From Phycisphaerae bacterium (GTDB lineage Bacteria; Planctomycetota; Phycisphaerae; UBA1845; PWPN01): a DNA stretch of 50,947 nucleotides. The notes under the pieces are model-generated. The model worked only from the letters and a program-made list of their open reading frames with translations, did not search any database and was not told the origin of the DNA. The translations under genes and the position numbers were made by a program. Positions 9,501-17,070 of this stretch are shown here, one piece after another. The stretch covers positions 1-50,947 of the forward strand of contig JAUCQB010000269.1 in assembly GCA_030372985.1 (NCBI GenBank), written 5' to 3'. Within the stretch, counting starts at the first letter, position 1; every line of letters begins with the position of its first letter.

Positions 9501-11244
9501 GAACGCCGACCCGGAGGACGTTGCCCAGACGCTGACGACGGTGTACAACTCCGGCCCGCGCACACGCACCGGTCGCCTGCCGGCGGTTTTCACGCCGGTC
9601 CCCGGGGCGCGCAAACTGATGGTCACCTGCACGCCGGGCGAACTCGAGCAGGCCCAGGCGATGATCGAGCAGCTCGACGTCAGCCCGGAGGACAGCGGCG
9701 TGAAGCGGGCCATGCGGGTGGTGCCGGTCAAGAAGCTGCCGGCCCGCGAGATGATGCAGATGCTCACCGAGTACCTGCGCAAGCCGGGCAAGAGCGGCAG
9801 CCGCGATCCGTCGCTGCAGGATGACATCAAGGTCACTGCAAGCGACACGGCCGATGCCGTGGTGCTGAGCGGTCCGGAGGAACGACTCGACGAGCTGCAA
9901 CAGCTCATCGAGAAAGTGGACGGCTCCGTGGTCGATCCGAGCGACCCAAGTGCCGGCGGGCGCCAGTACGCGGTCATTCCGCTGACCAACGCCGACCCCA
10001 GTTCCGTCGCCATGGTGATCTCGCAGACCTACCAGGCCCGCGGCAACGTGCCGGACTCGGAAAAGGTCAACGCCGTGGCCGAGCGGGCGACGAACTCGGT
10101 GGTGGTCAGCGCCTCGGCCGAGAAGCTCGAGATCATCCGCAAGATGATCGACGAGCTCGACCAGCAGTCGACCAACGTGCCCCAGCAGGAGATTATTCGC
10201 CTCAAGAACGCCCGCGCCGAGGACATTCTCGAGGTGCTCCAGCAGACGTACCAGATGGGACGGCGCGGCATGTCGAGTTCGGGACCGCCAATCACTTTCG
10301 CGGCCGACTCCAACGGCAATTCCCTGGTCGTGTCGGCCGGCAAGGCGGACATGGAAGGGATCAAGATCATGGTCGGCGAGCTGGACAAGCCGGCGACCGA
10401 CAATGTCGAGGACTTCCGGATCATTCCGTTGCAGTTTGTCGATGCCGATGAGACGCTCACGATTCTGAGCGAGTACCTCCGCAAGCCGGGGACGACCGCC
10501 GGGCGTCGCGGAGCCGGCACCGATCTGATCGGCGGCATCCGGCTTCAGGCATCCCCGACCTTAAATGCCCTGATCGCCAGCGGCTCGAAAGATGAACTGG
10601 ACCGGGTGCAGAAGCTGGCCCAGGGCATGGATGAGGAGGTCAGGGGCGCCGGTGCCCCGAAGATCATTCCGGTGAAGAATGCAGCGGCGGCGACGCTGGC
10701 AGGGACGCTGAAGGAGTTGTTTGTCAACCCGTCGCAGAGCGGGGGTGGCAGACGGACGAGCCAGGATGACGTTCCGCTGATTATGTCCGACGACGCTACG
10801 AACTCCCTGATCGTCCGGGCTCGACCGGTCGATTTCAACCTGATCGAGGACATGGTTAAGGAGCTGGACAGGCAGACTGAAGGTCCGTCAGGAATTGAGG
10901 TTATACCTGTTGGTCGCGGGGTGGACGTGGTCGAATTAGCCAGGCAGATCCAGGACGTGATCAACAGAGGCGAGACGGCGAAGAAGAAATCCCAGCAGGC
11001 CTACGTTCCGCGAGAGGTGGCTGTCGTGGGCGAGGAGCGATCGTCCACGCTGATTGTGTCGGGCTCGAAGGAGTTGTTCGACACGGTGAAGAAACTGGCC
11101 GCCGATCTGGAGCAGAAGCGTCCCGAGACGGGCGGCCGGCGGGCGTTGGTTGTGCCGGTGAAGACCAAGTCGGCCCAGGACATCCAGAAGGTGATCGAGG
11201 CCTATATCGAGCAGCAGAACGGCCGCACACAACGGAGGAGATGA
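583..11244 (+). CDS. Giant secretin N-domain repeat protein (3553 aa)
   Basis: This is a huge exported protein built from secretin N-type modules. The ATG follows a GGGAGG (566-571). The N-terminus has a signal peptide (hydrophobic LVLVPILAVWFLVV, ending near ...DSAVG). Residues about 130-285 are Pro/Thr/Ala-rich. Residues about 290-400 look like an N0/STN domain (NWSNTPLEKCCQDF...). From about residue 420 to the end I count by eye about 34 modules of 75-110 residues. Each has the pattern hydrophobic-xx-D-x-x-TN-x-(L/I)-(V/I)-V-x-A ... I-x-x-L-D ... L-x-(H/N)-A-(D/E)-x-V-A-x-x-L. No secretin barrel domain follows, unlike normal family members, which carry 2-4 modules plus a barrel. Modules 4-11 have Gly/Ser/Tyr-rich loops. 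It lies 561 bp upstream of a true secretin gene and probably lines or extends the same periplasmic channel, which is inference. A segment near 5777-5950 appears to be read in the wrong frame. Confidence 0.88.
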   Translation: MITNFNARRIESRLVLVPILAVWFLVVDSAVGQDGNGASGEGSASPATTTQPVSRVRHYSSMNDALRSRAATSRPATPRSHQPGTISPSNPQNNGTPTPLDIEIKSEARHIEAVDEVQLEALGASIKASTQPSGPPNRPALPPRVPPRKPPAPGEAAPTTDTVPPTVPPATVGEPEPTPEPVTPEPEGQDTQFDEPMVEEAVPAPAGGPAPSPAPTPGAAPPHTVPPRPVTGAPTTGPARVPPTGSRRPGVTPGVRPGGAPVPQPTSPTTPTAVTDPNAGMTAPKLDPKTYWKLPYNERPYFFNWSNTPLEKCCQDFVEMSGLSMVGLLSEGVNDADRKKPITFQSLELQTFDQALTRFNLITQEVGMGYWTMVRDGYLEFRQLSEWYRRMPAERLYDSEEAYAKAKLPEWEMASMMYTPKYQPAVRLAQWVNDSVPDNCARATLFPDSSWIEIRGCVYHINRALEILAKRDVEIKDGREWRVYQLKHRTPAEASSQLQGMLLPEGLMGGSTGAVPANPAPVPQPQSGGPPGGRPGRSSGPVRAPAGPVEIGTGTSDDIEIQEPLSGSSLLVLASPAKHQRIEELLTKYIDVEGSDPRKKEIIELQHVAPSEMIDLISPFLGEPKMVQQPAPPPKPGQPPTPPPPPQIMKVNTSATLTPRPPRSILVEANDKEMREIKELIALLDVPIEESKYQVVKLKHADASSVAMVLTSIIIGQQTPPTSYRRPGTPGSSVGGAEGFKAIPDNTTDRTLVLSGNQQDIAEAKELIKELDVDPAEGAAEHIVQLKNAEPGSVVQILTTRFGGSSSGGGYRRGPYGYGGYGGGGGGGQSLPQFVPDDESKMLVVICHDAMWPDIEKLIVELDDKSETLKTTRSYQLKHANAESVSMLLSQALGSGGRSSYYPRYGMGGGGEGRQPSFLVNTSTNLLLVTATEEDHVKAAELIEKLDQPSPADQAEFRPIELEQADAEYVAEKIEEVLGGEGGSSRRRSYRSYDYSYSGSYGSSSEGAPKVPVRVIAETISNRVLVSASDEDFKKAETLAKEIDAQYIKQEIIRKTFILENTDAWEAQQIISSMFDAQSSGGGRGRSGYGESYYDRGSSSSTPGSVKIAPMGNGLVVQAPKDKMAEIEKFIAEIDRNPTAGNEVKMYKVKSPGYEGSAGVARNICAMLGIQDTSSRWGPSSSTKSPIKIMGEYGSNVLLVSAPKEKMPEIDKQVQAYIDAQGGDTTMILKHFEVTKARPQEVADIIQPILDTKYREMQESSGGRRGGYYPWFSSSSSSGPQISVNKITRKLMVMAPAELMATVEGLIREFDQASQASVTRTVTLKTAKAEEIAPIVQEHMKASAGPSTGRSRFRSWDGGFGDYSPWSSFRRSSSSSEGSEDLVVTAFEAGNSIILRGTEDKVFEAEQFIKMLDAGAQPEGPMIRVFQLKFADPYEVADYIDEVTGGGDSTSLTSTTVRRVSSSSSSAISVKTDYATRRLIVAAPPEKFPLIEQVIEIQERLAGELAARPTPTGDEPIMNEDGTMTKFYTVEGPAKEIAKRLDEILYGIYGYKGPWVKYSPYTNQVIIESEPKYFKAAEEWLAKLEKNPPPVAMKVLVRRSTVAPSKVLPHLERIVTTSLREGAGIRKLEGSGVGRDPMSMLEEIYYDTPIEEPKPTTRPASTRPAGAQPNIDVVSQFVPTGVLARIERELAAIPLAQISVISRNAATKPAVAPTATRPAAGPTVATRPSQVKPQPPAPPSGDRRVEETRTAAPRTVPGHGGESDSAPVHRVSGQQPGLGHPADAASRDEMTAEERQTAELFQAAAQYRMSNKPQILYDEVQGTFIIFGSEDEVEEIDDILDMIIKEIGEIEEGAKGDIRVFRVKHIDVQVAASMLEAMFNEPTRAQQAPKPQARKPQTPAKPGDKNAKPGEGEEEEPGAQRRREEEEQAKAKEAEEAAAAAASGNIKVVPDPRTSTLIIRAAQESFPKIAELLLKIDRPGPDKVQNIKIFQLKKLNAAEVEEVLKEILKIETPQQRRTFRPRLPGRSGAGVDVDMIEALEQQMLEFQQSMIESSTPSAEGEGKNGKTKINPAKEISIASNATTNTIIVTAPEEGMKLVETLINKLEEQDIPIAIETVELQHAEAEKVATQLQGVFETTQRRGGTGGMRGGMDGYTPSRMGDFKVAADSRTNRLVIRALETDMERILKIVEELDSTPSNPVEIYAVEKASAEDMAKTLTEIYGTQGAGVGGAQTVRITADRNTNSVLVRAPKAQQLLIAAKIKEIEKQSVIQGEVRQIQLKVATPSAIATQLTQIFSSKSSARGTRQQINIVGEDASRMLFVTCPPEMFAEIQKIAEQMDKTTEQTVQVKALQYAAATDILPKLNEMAAKLIAATGLRGSSDAVFAATADERTNSLVIVGSPKAIMVVESVVTQLDVKPSDTTAQTTKMFPLNRGNAASVSATINQLFGSKRWQSGVEAPKASPDTVANVVFVTGTAGQLQLIDEQIIKPLEGYTQVRPVEVAVNDYEIQVNYADVEELATRLTTMFTQGIQARKAAGDTSLTPLETAMSIVPEPSTRKLFVSCSVENKKKLDNWLKGLDIEGASTEGQQTKVLPVRFADLGYASNALATAFRKSGRVPASEQVTILPEYGTNTIIVKAVKKDIEKVEKLLTDIDRDDRERMIAPEALAVKHVLPTQLANRLTAMIKASYAIDKRTGQYPVSVEPNDTAGTLLVTAKNKPAMDSIKELIAKLDSQPAEDLRLTKPYILKFADLGSTQMMITKRFGKQDQLPVRDQVVVDVDYSTGALVVTASEENHKKVGDIIADLDDAVLEDPKMPETIKVKNVRASILAKTLTEMIAQTMKPNRLTRQYPVTVQSNDTANTLVMTANKADMERFKKIISELDVAPDVADTRAIKPYMLKFSDPSVVTKAITDQFAGQEQRPLLEQVTAGPDYTTNSVFVTASEENHKKVQAIIDALDQSDAAGRKTYTVDLKNADPEDVAQTLTTVYNSGPRTRTGRLPAVFTPVPGARKLMVTCTPGELEQAQAMIEQLDVSPEDSGVKRAMRVVPVKKLPAREMMQMLTEYLRKPGKSGSRDPSLQDDIKVTASDTADAVVLSGPEERLDELQQLIEKVDGSVVDPSDPSAGGRQYAVIPLTNADPSSVAMVISQTYQARGNVPDSEKVNAVAERATNSVVVSASAEKLEIIRKMIDELDQQSTNVPQQEIIRLKNARAEDILEVLQQTYQMGRRGMSSSGPPITFAADSNGNSLVVSAGKADMEGIKIMVGELDKPATDNVEDFRIIPLQFVDADETLTILSEYLRKPGTTAGRRGAGTDLIGGIRLQASPTLNALIASGSKDELDRVQKLAQGMDEEVRGAGAPKIIPVKNAAAATLAGTLKELFVNPSQSGGGRRTSQDDVPLIMSDDATNSLIVRARPVDFNLIEDMVKELDRQTEGPSGIEVIPVGRGVDVVELARQIQDVINRGETAKKKSQQAYVPREVAVVGEERSSTLIVSGSKELFDTVKKLAADLEQKRPETGGRRALVVPVKTKSAQDIQKVIEAYIEQQNGRTQRRR
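5777..5950 (+). other. Frame-displaced segment inside the giant repeat gene
   Basis: In the annotated frame this stretch reads as an atypical Arg/Ser/Pro/His-rich sequence. In the +1 frame it reads ...RVIPLLSIEYRANNPGSAIRRMLLR, which matches the second half of a secretin N module (compare VIPLTNADPSSVAMVISQ further on). Third-position GC is also clearly higher in the +1 frame. The +1 frame is bounded by stops at 5774-5776 and 5948-5950. One extra base near the C/G-rich run at 5783-5803 and one missing base near 5935-5947 would restore a continuous module. It is either a pair of compensating sequence errors or a genuine double frameshift. Confidence 0.6.
8581..9492 (+). repeat. Tandem two-module duplication, 456-bp period
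   Basis: Two adjacent modules (about residues 2667-2818) are repeated in the next 152 codons. Matching landmarks sit exactly 456 bp apart: QYPVSV at 8671 against QYPVTV at 9127, and ASEENHKKV at 8950 against 9406. The similarity (KPYILKFADLGS against KPYMLKFSDPSV) is greater than between other modules, so this duplication is relatively recent. Confidence 0.8.
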
Positions 11245-11260
11245 GCAGTCGGGTTGCTCC

Positions 11261-11280
11261 GCCCGGAAGCCGTTCCGGGC
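11261..11280 (+). terminator. Hairpin after the giant repeat gene
   Basis: A perfect 8-bp stem (GCCCGGAA / TTCCGGGC) with a 4-base loop starts 17 bases after the stop codon. There is no following T run, so it may be a non-canonical terminator or an mRNA 3'-end stabiliser. Confidence 0.45.
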
Positions 11281-11565
11281 CCGTCCTGCGAAGCGCGGAC
11301 CGCGAAGCAGGGCCGCCTCGCCTGGCGGAATCCATTCCGCATTGGGCGAGAATGAGGATGGGAATCCTCTGCGTGGAAGGCCCCAGAAGGGACTCGGGGG
11401 CCGGCGACTGGATTGTCATCGACCCGGTTGCGTGCAGCAGCCGCTCGAAAGCGGCGGTTGATCACTGAATCTGGTATACTCTGCTTGCCCTGAGGGGCTG
11501 GCGCGGCGCCGGCGGACGGCTTCCCAGTGGCACACGCGGCAACAGACTGGGAACGAGTGAGGCCG

Positions 11566-11591
11566 CATGCCCACGCAGAGCGGTGGGCATG
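11566..11591. repeat. Small perfect inverted repeat
   Basis: CATGCCCAC and GTGGGCATG form a 9-bp perfect stem around an 8-base loop in non-coding sequence. It looks like one of the REP-type hairpins common in planctomycete genomes; only one copy was seen in this window. Confidence 0.5.
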
Positions 11592-11603
11592 GCACCCGGC
11601 AGA

Positions 11604-11664
11604 CGGATTTGAGATTTGAAGATTTCAGATTTGAGATTTCAGATCTCAGATTTGAGATTTCGGA
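11604..11664. repeat. AT-rich GATTTGAGATTTC tandem tract
   Basis: About 60 bp of degenerate repeats of the unit GATTT(G/C)A(A)GATTTC stand out from the GC-rich surroundings by their low GC content and purine/pyrimidine regularity. Translated, the opposite strand gives a meaningless Ser-Asn-Leu-Lys-type string, so the tract is not coding. Confidence 0.75.
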
Positions 11665-11792
11665 TCCACCGTGGGTTGCCGGCGGCACGCGGTGCTTGCC
11701 ACCGGTGGGGGAGCGGCAGGGTATACGATTGTGACGAACGTTGAGCTTCGGCCGATGATTATGTGATGGGCTGAAGCGGGACTCAACGGGTG

Positions 11793-11798
11793 AAGGAG
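11793..11798 (+). promoter_or_regulatory. Strong ribosome binding site
   Basis: AAGGAG sits 7 bases before the ATG at 11806 and fixes the start of the secretin gene. Confidence 0.8.
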
Positions 11799-11805
11799 TG
11801 GTCCC

Positions 11806-14800
11806 ATGTGGTATTCCTGGCTGATTCTGATAGCGGCGCTTGGTCAGACCACGCCCCCGGAATCGTTCGGACCCGTAGCAAAGAGAACGATCATCAGCGG
11901 CGGCCGTGTGACGGTTATCCCGGTGGGGGCGGTGGCTGATTCGCCGACGGCGACTCGGCCCGCTGCGGGCTCGCTGCGCACGGTCGGCACAATTTCCACC
12001 GCTTCACGCCCGGCGGCCTCTGCCCGGCCGCGTGGTGTCGAGCGATCTGTCCCGTCGACCAGGCCCGCCAGGGCAGTGTCCTCGACGGTGGTCACCAAGC
12101 CGACGACCCGGCCGTCGGACGAAACCGTGGCAGCGACGCCCAAGCCCCTGCCGCTTCGCGGCGCGCCGGCGACCCGGCCGGAGTCCTCCGTCGATCTCAA
12201 TGCGGTTCGCAGAAAGCTCCAGGCCTCGTCCGCGGCTCCGGGCGTCGCCGCGCGAAGCCCGGCCGCGCCCGCTCCGTCGGCCGTCGAGATCCAGGAGTTG
12301 GGCCCGCTCTCCGGCGACACGATCGGTATTCACTCAACCGCCACCGGCGAACTCATCATCGAGGCCAACGAGGAAGACCTGAAGGTGATCGAGGCCTTGA
12401 TTAACCTGCTCGATGCCCAGCCGCCGGAAGCCGAGCAGACGGTCAAGGTTTTCACCCTGCAGTCGGCCCAAGCCACCGACGTGGCGACGAACATCCAGAA
12501 ACTCTGGAACGAGTACAAGAAACCGGTGTCCGGACAGGTCCGCCCCGAAGATCGGCTGACGATCATTCCCGACCCCCGGGCCAACCTGCTGATGGTCGCC
12601 ACGGCGATCGCCAACCTGGAACAGGTCGAAATGATGGTCGAGGCGCTCGATCAATCACCGATCGGCGGAAACGTGAAGGTCGTGCCGCTGCCACTGAAAC
12701 ACATCAAGGCGGCCGAGGCCCAGGAGGCCATCAAGAACCTTCTCAAGCTGCTGCAGCAGCAGCGCGGTGCGTCCAAGGAGCTGTACACCCTCTATGCCGA
12801 TGTGCGCACCAATATGCTGCTCGTATCGGCGTCGGAGCGGGATATCGAACAGATCAGGCAGCTTCTGGAGATCATCGACGTCGAGCCAAGCCCCGAGACC
12901 GGCGGCGTTGCCAAGGTGGCCCTCGTACCGCTGAAGAAGGCGGTGGCCACCGATCTGGTCAAGGCCCTGAATGAGATGCTTGTCTCGCAGACCGACGCGG
13001 CCAAGGCCATGCAGGAGCAGATCCGCCGGCTGCAGGTTGTCCTTGCCAAAGATGGCAAGGAGCTGGATCCGGTCAATCTGGAGAAGCCGATCAAGCTCTG
13101 GGCCGAGCCGGGCACCAACTCGGTGATCATCGCCACGGTCGAGAGCAACATTGAGCCGCTGGTCGCCATCATCAACGAGCTCGATGACATGCCCTTGGGC
13201 GATGACATCATGCTCAGCATGTTTCCGCTGGAGCACGCCGACGTGGTCAGCCTGCGGGACGACCTGCAGAAGATCTTCGACCAGAGCCAGAAGGTGACGG
13301 ACGTTCCCGGCAAAGAGGCGGTCAAAGGCCGTACACCCGACACCATCACCAAGGGCCTGATGGCCCCGATCAGCCTGGTGGCCGACAGGCGGACCAACAC
13401 CCTGATCGTCTCGGGCCGGCCCGAACAGCTTCTGCTCGTCCAGCAGATTGTCAAGCAGGTCGACGTGGACAAGATCGCCAATAAGTTCCCGGTCCGGATG
13501 ATCAAGCTCGAACACTCGGACGTGCGGCGCATCCGGGAACTGGCCCAGCAACTGGCCGACGAGCGGAAGAAGATGGCTGAGAAATATGGTGAGAACTATG
13601 CCGAACGGGAGAGCGTCCTGCTGATCGAGGACGTTCGCACCAACAGCCTGATCGTCGCGGCCAACGACTCGAACTTCCAGGAGATCGAAGACCTGGTCAA
13701 GAAGCTCGACGGCATCGAGGACGACTGGCTCGGCCAGATCAAGATCATCAACCTGCCGGAGAATCTCACCGCGCCGGATATCGCAAGCAAGGTCGAGGAA
13801 CTGTGGCAGCGACGCGCGAAGCTCCGCCAGGAGGGCGGTCTGCCGGCCGACGAGCCCGTGATCGTGTCCGACTCGCGGACCAATTCGCTGGTCATCGCGT
13901 CGAACATGGAGGACTTCGAGGCCATCCAGAAGCTGGTGGACCAGCTTGGCCAGCAGAAGCTCTCGCCGATGCTGGACATCTACCAGGTGCGGGTGAAGAA
14001 CAATGACGCCGGCAAGGTGGCCGAGACGGTGCAGGACGTCATGGACAAACGCCTCGAGAACAGCCGCGACCCGGACACCAAGGAGCAGCCGTCGGAGCGC
14101 GTCTACGTGGTCGCCGATCCGCTGACGCGGATGCTCCTGGTGGTCGCCTCGAAGAGCAACTACGACGAGGTCGTCTCGCTGGTCAACAAGCTGGACACCC
14201 CGCCGCCGGTCGACGGCATCATCCGCGTTTACTACGTCAGGAACATCGACGTGGCCAAGGCCGAGAAGACCATCACCGACCTGTTCGAGAAAGGGATCTA
14301 CAAGCCGGGCGTCAACGAGGCGGACCTGCCCGAGTCGATGAAGAAGGTCACCATCATCCCCGACGTGCGCAGCAGTTGTCTGATCGTCAGTGCCAGCCCC
14401 GAGAACTACGCGATCGTCGAGAAGGTGCTGGAGGAAATCGACCGTTCGGAGACGCCGATGGCCCAGGCGTATGCCCGGTTCTTCGACCTGCAGCATGCCG
14501 ACGCCGTGAAATCCGCGGAAACGCTGACCACAATGCTCGATGGGTTGAAGCAGAGCATGCCCAGCGACCAGGCCGACGAACTCGGTTTCAGCATCACGCC
14601 AGAAGTGCGCAACAACCGACTGATCGTCGTCGGTACGCGTTATGCGATGCAGCGGGTCGAAGAGATCGTGCCGAAACTGGATATCGCGCCTCGTATTCCC
14701 AGCGGCGTCACCCAGTATTACGAGCTCAAGAAAGCCTCGGCCGGCCAGCTCGCCAAAAGTCTGACGGACCTGTTCGAGAAGCAGGCTCCCAAGGGCGAGC

Positions 14801-17070
14801 AGACGCCGATTACCATCATCCCCGAAGAGGGTTCCAACGGCCTGATCGTGACCGCTTCCCAGGACGATCATATCAAGATGCAGGAGTTGATCGGCCTGCT
14901 GGACCGCGACACCCGGTATTCCCAGCAAATGGAGATTATTCCGCTTGCCGAGGCCAAGGCGGAGGAGGTCGCTGAAACGCTGACCGACCTGATGGAGCCG
15001 CAGCAGCAGGATCGCGAGGGCGGCTTCACGGTGGCGCCCGAATCGAGGACCAACTCGCTGGCCGTCTGGGCAACGCCCGATCTCATGACCCAGATCAAGA
15101 ACATCGTGGCGAAGATCGACCTCGCCGGCCCGACCGATGCCCGATCCATGCGGGTATTCAAACTTCAGACCGCCAAGGCCGAGGATCTGGGCAAACTCCT
15201 CGACGACTTCTTCAAGAATGCGGGTGCGAGCAGCGGCGACGGCCAGAACACGCGCAAAATGATCATCGATTTCGTCGCCCACCGGAACCCCGAGACGGGC
15301 GAGGAAATCACTCAGAAGCTGGTTCATCAGGACGTGACCATCGTGCCGGACCCCTACACCAACTCGCTGCTGGTGCTGGCCCCGGCCGGCAGCATTGACA
15401 TGATGCGCATGCTGGTCGAGATGCTCGACAGCATCGAGCCGCAGACGATCTCGCTGCGGGTTTTCGAGCTGCTCAACGCGGATGCCGAGGAAATGAGGGA
15501 CTTGCTCGAGGGGTTGTTCCAGACCCAGGGCGGGGGCGGCGGTGATTCCGCACCGCAAATCACGCTCGGCGAGGGAGCGGCGGCCAGCCTGGCCGCGGCC
15601 GCGGGCGTGGGCGGGACGGGCGGCGTGCTGGAGGTCGAGTTCTCGGTCGACAAGCGCACCAATACGCTGATAGCCGCCGGAAGCCCGGCCCACCTGCGTA
15701 TCGTCGAGTCGCTGGTCTTGCAGCTTGATTACAAGGAACTGGACGAGCGCATCGCCAAGGTGGTCCAGTTGCGGAATACCAGGGCATCGGAGGTGGCCAA
15801 GACGCTGACCGAGTATTTTGACCAGGAAACCGAGTTGATGGAGAAGGCCTTCGGCGAAGAGGCCAGCCAGCGGCGCTTCCAGCGGCAGGTCATCGTTACC
15901 GAGGCCGCCACCGGGCCGGTTGCCGCCGACGAGAGCGGCAGCGGCAGCAACAAGAAAGAATCCAACCTGCTGCTGGTGAGCTGCAGCCCGCGGATGGAGT
16001 CGCTGGTCTACCGCATGATCAACGAGTTGGATCAGCCGATTCCCCAGGTGATGATTCAGATGCTGATGGCCGAAGTGACCGTAGACGACAGCTTCGACCT
16101 GGGCATGGAGTTCGCGGCCCAGGACCTGCTGTTCAGCGAAACGGCCACGATCAACGCGAATACCGGCCTGCCGCAGGGGCCGGACTACGATGTCGTGTTC
16201 GGTACCGACCTGGGCGTGGCCACCGGCGGCGGCTTCAGCTTTACCGTCACCGGCGAGGACTTCAGCTTCCTTCTTCGGGCGCTGCAGGGCGAGGGCCGGA
16301 CGGAAATCCTGGCCCGGCCGTCGATCATGGTACAGGACGGTCAGGCGGCCTATATCTCGATCGGCGACCAGGTGCCCATCGTGAAGAGCGCCAGCGTCAG
16401 CGAAGGCGTGGTCATCCCGACGGTGGATTATGTCGACGCGACCGTCAAGCTGACCGTCACGCCGATCATCAACCCGGACAATTTCGTCAATATGTACATC
16501 AAGCCCGAGATCAAGAACGTCAGCGCATCCAGCCAGGACCTGGGCAACGGCATCAAGGCCCCGATCATCAATACCCGAGAGGCCGAAACGTCGGTGACCA
16601 TCAAGGACGGCGAGACGATCATCATTGGCGGTCTGATCAAGGGCAAGAGAGACGACACGGAGTCGAAGGTGCCCATCGTCGGCGATATTCCGATTCTCGG
16701 AAACCTGTTCCGCTCAACCACCAAGCGGGACACCAAGACCGAGTTGCTCATCATCCTGACGCCGCGGGTGATGCGGGCGGTCGAGGATTCCCGCAAACTG
16801 TCCATCGAGATGCGCGACCAGACCGGGATTATCGACGACCGTATCCGGTCCAATCCGCTGATGCAGGGGCTCCAGGTCAAGCCGGCCGACGTTGAGGGCG
16901 TGCAGATACCCGTTACGACCCAGCCGGCCGACCAGGAAAGCGAAGAGGACGAACTGTTCGGACCGGAGATCGACGAATACGGCCCGGCTGCCAGCAGCAT
17001 CCGAACCAGCCCGGTGCCGGCGGTGGTCGTCGAGCCGGCCGTCAAGGTGTCGGCGAAGACCGAGCGGTGA
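11806..17070 (+). CDS. Secretin with about 14 N-type modules (1754 aa)
   Basis: This is an outer-membrane secretin of the type II/III secretion and type IV pilus superfamily, which forms a ring-shaped export channel. A short hydrophobic N-terminus (WYSWLILIAALG) serves as signal sequence, and Thr/Arg/Pro/Ala linkers follow to about residue 165. About 14 N-type modules come next, each with the DxRTNxLIV core (for example VADRRTNTLIVSG and VSDSRTNSLVIAS). Residues about 1415-1670 are the secretin domain. It begins VMIQMLMAEV and carries the signature GGLIKGK (about 1608) followed by VPIVGDIPILGNLF (about 1622-1635) and LLIILTPRVM. Usual secretins are 500-800 residues with 2-4 modules, so the periplasmic part here is several times longer than normal. 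A ribosome binding site at 11793 supports the start. The upstream giant gene carries the same modules without the pore. Confidence 0.93.
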   Translation: MWYSWLILIAALGQTTPPESFGPVAKRTIISGGRVTVIPVGAVADSPTATRPAAGSLRTVGTISTASRPAASARPRGVERSVPSTRPARAVSSTVVTKPTTRPSDETVAATPKPLPLRGAPATRPESSVDLNAVRRKLQASSAAPGVAARSPAAPAPSAVEIQELGPLSGDTIGIHSTATGELIIEANEEDLKVIEALINLLDAQPPEAEQTVKVFTLQSAQATDVATNIQKLWNEYKKPVSGQVRPEDRLTIIPDPRANLLMVATAIANLEQVEMMVEALDQSPIGGNVKVVPLPLKHIKAAEAQEAIKNLLKLLQQQRGASKELYTLYADVRTNMLLVSASERDIEQIRQLLEIIDVEPSPETGGVAKVALVPLKKAVATDLVKALNEMLVSQTDAAKAMQEQIRRLQVVLAKDGKELDPVNLEKPIKLWAEPGTNSVIIATVESNIEPLVAIINELDDMPLGDDIMLSMFPLEHADVVSLRDDLQKIFDQSQKVTDVPGKEAVKGRTPDTITKGLMAPISLVADRRTNTLIVSGRPEQLLLVQQIVKQVDVDKIANKFPVRMIKLEHSDVRRIRELAQQLADERKKMAEKYGENYAERESVLLIEDVRTNSLIVAANDSNFQEIEDLVKKLDGIEDDWLGQIKIINLPENLTAPDIASKVEELWQRRAKLRQEGGLPADEPVIVSDSRTNSLVIASNMEDFEAIQKLVDQLGQQKLSPMLDIYQVRVKNNDAGKVAETVQDVMDKRLENSRDPDTKEQPSERVYVVADPLTRMLLVVASKSNYDEVVSLVNKLDTPPPVDGIIRVYYVRNIDVAKAEKTITDLFEKGIYKPGVNEADLPESMKKVTIIPDVRSSCLIVSASPENYAIVEKVLEEIDRSETPMAQAYARFFDLQHADAVKSAETLTTMLDGLKQSMPSDQADELGFSITPEVRNNRLIVVGTRYAMQRVEEIVPKLDIAPRIPSGVTQYYELKKASAGQLAKSLTDLFEKQAPKGEQTPITIIPEEGSNGLIVTASQDDHIKMQELIGLLDRDTRYSQQMEIIPLAEAKAEEVAETLTDLMEPQQQDREGGFTVAPESRTNSLAVWATPDLMTQIKNIVAKIDLAGPTDARSMRVFKLQTAKAEDLGKLLDDFFKNAGASSGDGQNTRKMIIDFVAHRNPETGEEITQKLVHQDVTIVPDPYTNSLLVLAPAGSIDMMRMLVEMLDSIEPQTISLRVFELLNADAEEMRDLLEGLFQTQGGGGGDSAPQITLGEGAAASLAAAAGVGGTGGVLEVEFSVDKRTNTLIAAGSPAHLRIVESLVLQLDYKELDERIAKVVQLRNTRASEVAKTLTEYFDQETELMEKAFGEEASQRRFQRQVIVTEAATGPVAADESGSGSNKKESNLLLVSCSPRMESLVYRMINELDQPIPQVMIQMLMAEVTVDDSFDLGMEFAAQDLLFSETATINANTGLPQGPDYDVVFGTDLGVATGGGFSFTVTGEDFSFLLRALQGEGRTEILARPSIMVQDGQAAYISIGDQVPIVKSASVSEGVVIPTVDYVDATVKLTVTPIINPDNFVNMYIKPEIKNVSASSQDLGNGIKAPIINTREAETSVTIKDGETIIIGGLIKGKRDDTESKVPIVGDIPILGNLFRSTTKRDTKTELLIILTPRVMRAVEDSRKLSIEMRDQTGIIDDRIRSNPLMQGLQVKPADVEGVQIPVTTQPADQESEEDELFGPEIDEYGPAASSIRTSPVPAVVVEPAVKVSAKTER

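Larger units (their letters stand above)
11245..11805. other. Intergenic region with hairpins and a repeat tract
   Basis: This is the 561-bp spacer between the two secretin-type genes. It holds a hairpin just after the first stop codon (11261-11280), a second perfect hairpin (11566-11591), and an AT-rich GATTT(G/C)A tract (11604-11664). It ends with a good ribosome binding site for the next gene. I see no convincing protein-coding frame or promoter consensus in it. Confidence 0.7.

Noticed and set aside
11245..11805. Search for a CRISPR array or tRNA in the larger intergenic gaps
   Set aside because: The repeats seen are short, degenerate and without regular spacers; no cloverleaf sequences were recognised.
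12655..15693. 1012-codon minus-strand open frame inside the secretin gene
   Set aside because: It is antisense to the secretin modules, with the same periodic shadow composition and no family resemblance.
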